Shown here: positions 47,528 to 55,700 of the stretch, piece by piece
Layout: each line of letters begins with the position of its first letter
Position numbering within the stretch: the first letter of the stretch is position 1
DNA from: Tissierellales bacterium
Lineage (GTDB): Bacteria > Bacillota > Clostridia > Tissierellales > Sedimentibacteraceae
Assembly (NCBI GenBank): GCA_018433765.1
Contig: JAHDQO010000006.1
Coordinates: 1-64,000, forward strand
DNA length: 64,000 nt
Direction of reading: 5' to 3'
Translations under genes and position numbers: made by a program
The notes under the pieces: generated by a model
Database searches by the model: none
Told to the model about the DNA's origin: nothing
What the model saw: the letters and a program-made list of their open reading frames with translations, nothing else

Positions 47528-48871
47528 CTAAACAATTCCTTGTGCCATCATTGCTTCTGCAACCTTTTTAAATCCTGCTATATTTGCACCTGCTACAAGA
47601 TTATAACCTAATCCATACTCTTCTGCTGCCTTCATTGCATTATTATGTATATTTACCATTATTGTATGAAGTTTCTCATCAACCTCTTCGGCAGTCCAAG
47701 AATATCTCTGGCTGTTTTGAGACATTTCTAACGCAGATACAGAAACTCCACCTGCATTAACAGCTTTTGATGGACCAATAATTAATTTGTTTTCTTGTAA
47801 GTACTCAAGTGCTTCATTTGTAGTAGGCATATTTGAAGTTTCACATACATATTTTATTCCATTTGCTACTATTTTCTTAGCATCTTCAATATGTATTTCA
47901 TTTTGAGTTGCACAAGGCATAACTACATCTACTTTTCTACCCCAAGGTTTTTCCCCTGGGAAAAATTCTACGCCGAACTTATCAGCATAATCTTTAACTT
48001 TATCTCTACCAGAAGCTCTCATTTCTAGCATATAATCAATCTTATCACCCTTAATACCCTCTGGGTCGTAAATATATCCATCTGGTCCTGATAATGTAAC
48101 TACTTTTCCACCTAACTCGTTAATCTTTCTTGTAGCTCCCCAAGAAACATTACCAAAACCTGAAATAGCAAATACCATACCATCTATAGATTTACCTTCA
48201 TGCTTTAACATTTCATTACAAAAATAAACAGCCCCAAAACCTGTTGCTTCAGGTCTTATTAAGCTACCTCCGTATGCTAGACCTTTACCAGTTAAAACTC
48301 CGTTTTCAAAAGCTCCACGTATTCTCTTATATTGTCCATATAGATAGCCTATTTCTCTTTTTCCTACACCAATATCTCCTGCTGGCACATCTATATCTGG
48401 TCCAATATGTCTATATAATTCAGTCATAAAGCTTTGACAGAACCTCATCATTTCTCCATCTGATTTTCCTCTAGGATCAAAGTCACTTCCACCTTTTCCA
48501 CCACCTATAGGAAGTCCTGTAAGTGAATTTTTAAATATTTGTTCAAATCCTAAAAACTTAATTATTCCAGAATAAACTGTGTGATGAAATCTTAATCCAC
48601 CCTTATAAGGTCCTATTGCACTATTAAATTGTATTCTAAAACCTCTGTTGACTTGAACATTACCTTCATCATCTACCCAAGGAACTCTAAATAAAATTTG
48701 TCTTTCAGGCTCAACTATTCTTCCTACTAGATTCTTTTTAACATACTCAGGATGCTTATCAATTACAGGTTCAATAGATTTAAATACCTCTTCAACTGCT
48801 TGAATAAATTCTTTTTCTGAAGCATTTCTGTTTTTAACTGTTTCTAATACTTGTTCTAAATATTTATTCAT
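47528..48871 (-). CDS. gdhA: glutamate dehydrogenase, hexameric, C. symbiosum-like
   Basis: 447 residues. It interconverts glutamate and 2-oxoglutarate plus ammonia. The catalytic region PIGGGKGGSDFDP and the nucleotide loop SGFGNVSWGATRK are clear; the latter and SGPDGYIYDPEGI resemble the NAD-specific, catabolic enzyme of Clostridium symbiosum rather than NADP enzymes such as that of E. coli. I chose the ATG at 48871 with GGGAGGC upstream; the longer reading to 48913 is unsupported. It probably channels amino groups from amino acid fermentation. Confidence 0.95.
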   Translation of the reverse strand: MNKYLEQVLETVKNRNASEKEFIQAVEEVFKSIEPVIDKHPEYVKKNLVGRIVEPERQILFRVPWVDDEGNVQVNRGFRIQFNSAIGPYKGGLRFHHTVYSGIIKFLGFEQIFKNSLTGLPIGGGKGGSDFDPRGKSDGEMMRFCQSFMTELYRHIGPDIDVPAGDIGVGKREIGYLYGQYKRIRGAFENGVLTGKGLAYGGSLIRPEATGFGAVYFCNEMLKHEGKSIDGMVFAISGFGNVSWGATRKINELGGKVVTLSGPDGYIYDPEGIKGDKIDYMLEMRASGRDKVKDYADKFGVEFFPGEKPWGRKVDVVMPCATQNEIHIEDAKKIVANGIKYVCETSNMPTTNEALEYLQENKLIIGPSKAVNAGGVSVSALEMSQNSQRYSWTAEEVDEKLHTIMVNIHNNAMKAAEEYGLGYNLVAGANIAGFKKVAEAMMAQGIV

Positions 48872-48898
48872 ATTTGCCTCCCTTTTTTTATAACAGAT

Positions 48899-48919
48899 TT
48901 TACAATCCATCATTGTAAA
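48899..48919 (-). promoter_or_regulatory. 8-bp dyad upstream of gdhA
   Basis: TTTACAAT-N5-ATTGTAAA, 28-48 bp upstream of the gdhA start. It could be an operator or leader hairpin; it is not a Rex-type site (TTGTTAA-N4-TTAACAA). Confidence 0.45.
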
Positions 48920-49201
48920 TTACTTAAATAAGATATAACAATATTATATATATGTTCAACCATGCTAGATTAGAATTGTATTAAATATTTGTTATTATTA
49001 ACTATTTATACATATATTTAGTATCTTATTATATTTTTTTAAGTATTTTTATTACATTTTTTATATATACTTAAAAAAGTATTACTTTTTTGTAATAAAA
49101 TGTAAAGAAAGGCCGCAAAAAATACAAAATAACCCTAATACACTTATTTTTAATTTAATAGCATACTGGATTATAATATATATTATTTTAATTTAAATTA
49201 C
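48920..49201. other. AT-rich gap between rex and gdhA
   Basis: No ORF. It contains runs such as TTTTTTAAGTATTTTTATT and the short dyad AAAAAAGTA-T-TACTTTTTT near 49075-49093. On the minus strand AAAATAA/TTATTTT followed by GTATTTTTT near 49108-49133 could be a weak rex terminator. Nothing else identified. Confidence 0.5.
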
Positions 49202-49843
49202 TTAGTCATTTATAATTTTATTTTTATAATAATATGTTAAAGCAAACAAACTTTCATTTAAATGAACATTTTCTAAAACTATATCTTTAGGTAATTTAAT
49301 ATCTGTTGGTGCAAAATTCCATATTGCTTTTATGCCACCTTTTATAAGCTTATCAGCTATTTTTTGACTGACACTTTTTGGAGTACATAATACAGCTATA
49401 TTTACTTCATTAAGTTCTAAAAAATCATCTAAATCGTCAATATCCTGTATAGTTTTATCTCTTATAGACAGACCTATTAGCTTTGGATTTTTGTCAAACA
49501 ATGCAACTACATCATATCCCTCTTCATAAAAACCAGTATAATTTGCAATTGCCTGCCCTATATTACCTGCACCTACAATTATAATTTTATATTTCCTATC
49601 AAGCCCTAATATTTTACCTATTTCATTTCTTAAATTTGAAACATCATATCCAAATCCTTGCTGACCAAATCCTCCAAAATTATTTAAATCTTGTCTTATT
49701 TGTGAAGCTGTAAAACCAGTCATATCACTTAATTCCTTTGATGATGTTCTGCTGATTCCAATTTTTGAAAGTTCTCCAAGATATCTATAATATTTAGGTA
49801 ATCTTCTTATTACAGCAGTTGATATTTTTTTGCTCTTATCCAT
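49202..49843 (-). CDS. rex: redox-sensing transcriptional repressor Rex
   Basis: 213 residues, typical Rex. An N-terminal winged helix (VIRRLPKYYRYLGEL, TASQIRQDLNNFGGFGQQG) is followed by an NADH-binding Rossmann domain with IIVGAGNIGQAIANY near residue 90. It senses the NADH/NAD+ ratio and represses fermentative and reductive genes. AAAGGAGGT precedes the ATG. No clear Rex operator was found in this window. Confidence 0.97.
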   Translation of the reverse strand: MDKSKKISTAVIRRLPKYYRYLGELSKIGISRTSSKELSDMTGFTASQIRQDLNNFGGFGQQGFGYDVSNLRNEIGKILGLDRKYKIIIVGAGNIGQAIANYTGFYEEGYDVVALFDKNPKLIGLSIRDKTIQDIDDLDDFLELNEVNIAVLCTPKSVSQKIADKLIKGGIKAIWNFAPTDIKLPKDIVLENVHLNESLFALTYYYKNKIIND

Positions 49844-50141
49844 AAAATACCTCCTTTAATACTATATTTTATCAATATTTATACAATTATGCAACACCAT
49901 TTATTAATTTTTACTATATCCAAAATATTGATATTAATTATTATCACTACACTATAGTTTTTTCTATAGCGAAATAATCAATTATATGCGTTACTTTATT
50001 TACAAATTTATGTATAAATGTACAAATGATCTTATTTTTAAAAGAAGTCACTACGTAACTTCCGCTATAGGAACATTTCCCCCTTTGTCATAGAAATACT
50101 ACAAAAACTTCCCGTCCTTGATATCCTAGTATTTAAAAAAG
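49844..50141. other. rex upstream region
   Basis: No ORF. It contains CTATAG-N6-CTATAG (49952-49969) and GAAGT-N9-ACTTC (50045-50063), both small dyads with no known meaning. Confidence 0.45.
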
Positions 50142-50164
50142 GAATTTACACAAGTAAATTCCTC
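50142..50164 (-). terminator. lrp terminator hairpin, distal copy with T-tract
   Basis: AGGAATTTAC/GTAAATTCCT form a stem around a 4-base loop; on the minus strand it is followed by TTTTTTAAAT. The 23 bases 50142-50164 recur exactly at 50317-50339, on the other side of the dispersed repeat. Confidence 0.85.
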
Positions 50165-50316
50165 AGATTGTTGACAAAGTCAACAAGATGAAAGGCTTTT
50201 GAGAAACTCGAAGTTTGAGGCGTGCCGAAAGCGAGTAAGCGGAGCGTGTATAGTAATACGTGAGCATTCTCGATTGAGGCAACAACGATGAAATTCGTGT
50301 TTGTCAATAGCCTGGC
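50165..50316 (+). repeat. dispersed structured repeat, copy 2 (complete, 152 bp)
   Basis: Nearly the same as 1-137. It is flanked by a perfect 23-bp direct repeat that equals the lrp terminator hairpin, as if inserted there. It has inverted ends TTGACAAA (50171-50178) and TTTGTCAA (50300-50307), and a small hairpin GTTGAC-AAA-GTCAAC at 50170-50184. The inner RNA fold matches copy 1, and the two substitutions in its internal hairpin stems both turn Watson-Crick pairs into G-U pairs in + strand RNA. No coding potential of note. Family unknown to me. Confidence 0.9.
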
Positions 50317-50339
50317 GAATTTACACAAGTAAATTCCTC
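50317..50339 (-). terminator. lrp terminator hairpin, proximal duplicate without T-tract
   Basis: Exact duplicate of 50142-50164, 9 bp after the lrp stop. On the minus strand it runs straight into the dispersed repeat, so it lacks the T-tract. Confidence 0.8.
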
Positions 50340-50348
50340 TATAGTTAT

Positions 50349-50774
50349 TTAAATAGGTTTTCCATCAATAGGACTTGACATTATTATATATGTTTCTGTA
50401 TTACCATAAGATTGAACTTTCCCTACTAATTCTTCTAAATGAGGCATCGCCCTTAAATGTGCTTTCATTATCATGCTATACGGACCAGTTACGTGATGAC
50501 ATTCTACTATTTCCTCTGAATTTCTTGCAAACTCCAAAAATTTATCCTGCTTTTCAGGCTTTATTGATGCATTTATTAATACACATATAGGTTTACCAAT
50601 TTTTTCAGTATTTACTATTGCTTTGTATTTTTCTATTATTCCTGACTCTTCTAATCTTCTTACTCTTTCTGCAACTGCAGGAGGACTCAAAGAAACTAAT
50701 TTGCCTAGATCTTTCATGGAAATTCTTCCGTCGTCTTGTAAAATATCAACTATTTTCAAATCTGTATAATCCAT
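50349..50774 (-). CDS. Lrp/AsnC family regulator
   Basis: 141 residues: N-terminal HTH (DLKIVDILQDDGRISMKDLGKLV, SPPAVAERVRRLEESG) and a C-terminal ligand/oligomer domain (VTGPYSMIMKAH). Members sense amino acids and control their metabolism. GAAGGTGAT precedes the ATG. Divergent from the carboxyltransferase gene at 51049 (274-bp gap), which is a candidate target. The terminator of this gene carries the repeat insertion. Confidence 0.92.
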   Translation of the reverse strand: MDYTDLKIVDILQDDGRISMKDLGKLVSLSPPAVAERVRRLEESGIIEKYKAIVNTEKIGKPICVLINASIKPEKQDKFLEFARNSEEIVECHHVTGPYSMIMKAHLRAMPHLEELVGKVQSYGNTETYIIMSSPIDGKPI

Positions 50775-51048
50775 TTTTATATCACCTTCTTTTAAAATGT
50801 TATTTATAATATTATGAAATAAAAATAAGCATATTACTTTGTATTCGTAATTTTATTTATGTACAAATAATAATTTACATGCTAATATTAAGCTATAATT
50901 AGTATATAAATTATAACATAATTATATTAAGTATTTCAATAAAAAACTTTAATTTAATAACATTTTTATAAGCATTTTATATAATAATAGAATGTGGTAA
51001 CGTATTCAAATTAACATTTTTGATATACAGTAAAGAAAGGAGATTGTT

Positions 51049-52422
51049 ATGGGAAAGTTAAAAATTACTGAAACTGCTTTACGTGATGGTCACCAATCAC
51101 TAATTGCAACTAGAATGACGACAGATGAAATTCTTCCAATATTAAATAAAATGGATAATGTTGGATATTATTCCATGGAAGTTTGGGGAGGAGCAACTTT
51201 CGATTCCTGCCTAAGGTTTTTAAATGAAGATCCGTGGGAAAGATTAAAAAAAATAAGAAATGTAGTTAAAAACACAAAACTTCAAATGCTGTTAAGAGGT
51301 CAAAATATACTTGGTTACAGACATTACCCAGATGACATAGTTGAGTTGTTTTTAAAAAAAGCTATATCAAATGGTATTGACATTGTAAGAGTATTTGATG
51401 CTCTAAACGACGTTAGAAATTTGCAGAAATCTATTGATGTAATTAAAGAAGAAGGAGCTCATTGCCAATGTGCAATCTCATATACTACAAGTAATATTCA
51501 TACTCTTGAATACTATGTTGATTTAATTAAAAAATTTGAAGAGGCAGGAGCTGATTCAATTTGTATAAAAGATATGTCGGGTATATTGCTGCCATATCAA
51601 GCTTATGACTTAATAAAAGCAATTAAAGAAACTACTGACCTTCCTATAGAATTGCACAATCACTGTACTAGTGGAATTGCTTCTATGACACTTATAAAAG
51701 CTGTCGAAGCAGGTATTGATATCGTTGATACTGCTATATCTCCATTTGCTTCTGGAACATCTCAGCCTCCAACTGAATCAATTGCATATACTTTTAAAGA
51801 TACTGAAAAAGATCCTAAACTAGACATGAATGCACTTGTTGATATTGCATCATATTTTAAAGATATTAGAAGTAAGTATTTAGAAAATGGTACTTTAAAT
51901 CCTAAAGTATTAATGACAGAGCCTAAAACTTTATTATATCAAGTACCAGGCGGTATGCTTTCAAATTTATTATCTCAGCTTGAAACACTTAATGCAGTAG
52001 ATAAATATGAAGAAGTTTTAGCTGAAGTTCCAAAAGTCCGTAAAGACTTAGGATATCCGCCACTTGTTACTCCTATGAGCCAGATGGTAGGAATACAATC
52101 TGTCTTCAATGTTGTTACAGGTGAAAGATATAAAATGGTTCCTACTGAAATCAAAAAATATGTTCAAGGTTACTATGGTAAATCTCCAGATAAAATTTCT
52201 AACGAAATAAAGAAAAAAATCATAGGTAATGCAGAAATTATAACTGTAAGGCCAGCAGATTTATTAGAAGATGAATTCGAAAAATGCAAAAAAGAAATAA
52301 ATGAATTATATGAATCAACTGAAGATGTTTTATCATATGCACTTTTCCCACAAGTTGCTAAAAACTTCTTAGAAGGAAGAAAGATTGACAATTATGATAA
52401 AGCAGAAGGATATGTTGGTTAA
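51049..52422 (+). CDS. oxaloacetate decarboxylase alpha / pyruvate carboxylase B type carboxyltransferase, without biotin domain
   Basis: 457 residues with the TIM-barrel carboxyltransferase and its helical end. LRDGHQSLIATRM holds the metal-binding Asp, and IELHNHCTSG the His-x-His metal pair. The family's biotinyl domain (AMKM) is absent, so it must work with a separate biotin carrier protein, which is not in the window. It could serve oxaloacetate or methylmalonyl-CoA decarboxylation or pyruvate carboxylation. GAAAGGAG before the ATG. Divergent from lrp and ended by a terminator. Confidence 0.88.
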   Translation: MGKLKITETALRDGHQSLIATRMTTDEILPILNKMDNVGYYSMEVWGGATFDSCLRFLNEDPWERLKKIRNVVKNTKLQMLLRGQNILGYRHYPDDIVELFLKKAISNGIDIVRVFDALNDVRNLQKSIDVIKEEGAHCQCAISYTTSNIHTLEYYVDLIKKFEEAGADSICIKDMSGILLPYQAYDLIKAIKETTDLPIELHNHCTSGIASMTLIKAVEAGIDIVDTAISPFASGTSQPPTESIAYTFKDTEKDPKLDMNALVDIASYFKDIRSKYLENGTLNPKVLMTEPKTLLYQVPGGMLSNLLSQLETLNAVDKYEEVLAEVPKVRKDLGYPPLVTPMSQMVGIQSVFNVVTGERYKMVPTEIKKYVQGYYGKSPDKISNEIKKKIIGNAEIITVRPADLLEDEFEKCKKEINELYESTEDVLSYALFPQVAKNFLEGRKIDNYDKAEGYVG

Positions 52423-52499
52423 ATTCAAAATGCAAACATTAAATTTAAAATAATATTTAGTTAAATTATAAAAATGCAAAATTAATAATTAGTAATTAA

Positions 52500-52531
52500 A
52501 AGGAGTTTTTGTTTATGAGCAAAAACTTCTT
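52500..52531 (+). terminator. terminator of the carboxyltransferase gene
   Basis: AAGGAGTTTTTG pairs with CAAAAACTTCTT (one G-U, loop of 8), followed by TTTTTAC. Lies 78 bp after the stop. Confidence 0.8.
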
Positions 52532-52713
52532 TTTTTACTATTAAATGCATATTAAACTTTATTTTTTAGTAATTTAGCTTTACTGTATTTATTATAAATG
52601 ATAAACTTTATTATATATAATTATCTTTTATATTAAATTTAGAATTATGCATGATAAATTTGAGTAATATAAATTAAGGATGGATAATTTTTTATAATTT
52701 TTGGAGGATTTAT

Positions 52714-55700
52714 ATGAACAGAATAACTTTAAATGAGCTTCATAAAGAAATATTGCAAAATTTAACTAATAAAGATTTTTTAAAAAAAGTCAGTTTATCA
52801 GAAGAAAAAATTCAAACATTAATACTTAATAGAAATTTTGTAACCAGTCTTTCTTATCTTGTAAACAAGGGAAATATCACTTGTAAAGATGTGTTGGAAT
52901 TATCTAGCGATATAATAACTACTCTTTCACCTAAACGAAATATAGATTGGCTTAGTTATATTTTTAAATATATTCTAAATAAATCTTTTCCAAATGCTGT
53001 TAATGTTAAATTTGATCCAAACAATGAAGATGCAGTTTTAGTGTATTTAGAAATATTGAAAACAGTATTTGAACATGATCAAAAAACTAAACCTTTTGAT
53101 AAATATAATTCTTTTGAATTTTTAACTGATGATGAAATAGAAAATTTACCTAATCCTGAAGAATATATTAAATTTATTAAAGTTTTTAAAGATAATTATA
53201 TATATGAACTAATGAGATTAAGTCAAGAAATCACGCAGCATAATACACTTGAGCATATTGCAGGTGTACATTATGTAGCTATGCAAATTGGACGTCAACT
53301 TTACAAAACTGGTTTACCTATAAACTTAGGTTTGATTTCAGGAGCAGCAGCAGGACATGATATTGGTAAATATGGATGTAAAAATTGCGAAATAACAAGA
53401 GTTCCGTATTTGCATTATTACTATACTGATATGTGGTTTAAAAAATTTGATATACCTAATATTGGTCATATAGCTGTAAATCATTCAACATGGGATTTAG
53501 AACTAGAGAATTTACCATTAGAATCATTAGTACTCATATATGCTGATTTTAGAGTTAAAAATCGAAAATTTAAAAATACTTACAAAATGTATATATATTC
53601 TTTAGAAGATTCTTTTGAAATAATATTAAATAAGCTTGATAATGTTGATGAAGCTAAAGAAAAAAGGTATAGAAAAGTTTATGCAAAATTAAAAGACTTC
53701 GAGAATTATATGTTAAATTTAGGTATTAATATAGATTTTTCTAGCTTAACTCCCAAAAAAATAATATATAAAGATTATTCATTGCTAAATGGCAATAAAG
53801 TTATAGAGAATTTTAAATATATGGCAATAAAATATAATATAACACTTATGAATAAACTTAGCAGCGCTTCCTCTTTTGCCGGAATACTTGAAGCTGCAAG
53901 AAGTAAAAGTAATTGGGAAAATATTAGATCATATTTAAATATTTTCGAAGAATATTCGACTTACATGACACAAAAGCAAAAAGTATTAACACTTAATTTT
54001 CTCTATGAACTATTAGTTCATAGAGAAGGAGATATAAGACGTCAAGCTGGAGAACTTATTGGATTAATAATAGTTGATTTTGATGAAGAATATAGAAAAG
54101 AAGTACCCGAAAATGTTAGTAAACAGAAAAATGAAATTAACAGTTTAACTCTTTTTGAAAAATATTTAAAAATAATAATCTATCCTGATCACAAAACAAC
54201 TGACCAGCATAAAGAATGGATTGGATATGACTTAAAAATACTTATTAAAACTATATTTGAAAACTGTGATGAGACTCTAAAGAAAGAATATATAGATGAG
54301 TTTTTAACATATTTTGAAAAATATAAAGATAATGATTTGACTAATTTTATATTATTAGATTCTTTATGGTATATTCCTGTTAATCTTTGTTCTGAAAAGC
54401 AGCTTAAAAATTTGATAAAATATTCACTTACAGCCGCAGAAAGTTCCTCTATAGAACTTAAACTTACAGCTATTAATTTTATGCTTCATTTATCTCAACA
54501 GTTAAGTTCTTCAAGTGAATTTTTAGATAATATTAAAAAATATATAACGAAAATTGACTATTCTGATAACATAAGTGTTAATTATCTTAAATATAAATCT
54601 GCAAAAAGTCTTAAAATCTCTAAGGAAATTATACAAAATTATAAAATAATATTTGATAAAAATAGAAATAAAATACCAGATATGTTTTTAAACAATCTTA
54701 AAGCAGCTACTCCTTGGATAAACAAAACTGTTAATATAGACTTTGTTTTAGAACATATAAAAAATAATCCGGGAACAATGAATCTTCAAACAGCTGCACA
54801 TTTATGTAATCTTATTAAAGTAAGTGCTAAAGAAGCTGTACGTAATAAAGCCGGTAAAGCACTGCTTGAAATAGCATCTTTATTAACTTTTGATCAAAGA
54901 AATGAAATAGTAATAGAACTTTATAAAGGACTTGATATAGAAGGTTATGAATTTTCTAAATATATACCTGAATATTTAGGACAAATTGCTTTATTTCTAC
55001 ATCCTAAAGAACTTGATGAAATTATTATTGATTTAAATAAAATTTTAAAAGAATCTAACCCTAAAATAAGTTCTTTAACACTAAATACATTAGGCGTAAT
55101 GGTTCAGCATTATCCAAAATACAAAGAAAAATTTAATGAAGCAGATGATATATTTGAAAAAAGGCTAGTTACATTATTAGGCATGATATTAAGTGGTCTT
55201 GCAAATTATAATGAACAAGTTAAACAAGAGGCATTTCTTGTTATAGGTAAAGATATATTCGGCTCTAAAATACTAAATATAAGAGAAAAAAATCAAATAT
55301 TTAGTATAATTGCTAAAAAATTATTAACTCTGCTCTCCGAAAAAGAGCTAAATGATTTGTTTTTCTTTAACAATTCAGCTTCACTTAATCATATATATAG
55401 ATTTATAAGTGATTACAATTTTTATTATGATAAAATTAATTTATTAGAAAGTAATAAAGTAGCATTTTTCCCCGGCACATTTGATCCTTTTTCATTAAGT
55501 CATAAAGGCATTGTAAATGAAATAAGGAATCTAGGTTTTGAAGTTTATTTAGCAGTTGATGAATTTTCATGGTCAAAACGTACTCAACCAAGAATGCTTA
55601 GAAGACAAATAATAAATATGTCTATAGCAAATGAATTTAACATATATTTATTTCCAGATAATATTCCTATCAACTTATCAAATAATCATGATTTGACTAA

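Noticed and set aside
48872-48913. 14-residue N-terminal extension of glutamate dehydrogenase
   Set aside because: No ribosome binding site for it; the ATG at 48871 has GGGAGGC upstream and gives the normal family N-terminus.
48980-49010. TTGTTATTATTAACTA as a Rex operator near rex and gdhA
   Set aside because: Too short and off consensus compared with TTGTTAA-N4-TTAACAA; likely chance in AT-rich DNA.
50141-50340. Reading the two hairpins and repeat as a tandem terminator without mobility
   Set aside because: The exact 23-bp identity of flanks, the second genomic copy with unrelated flanks and the missing T-tract on the proximal copy are better explained by insertion.
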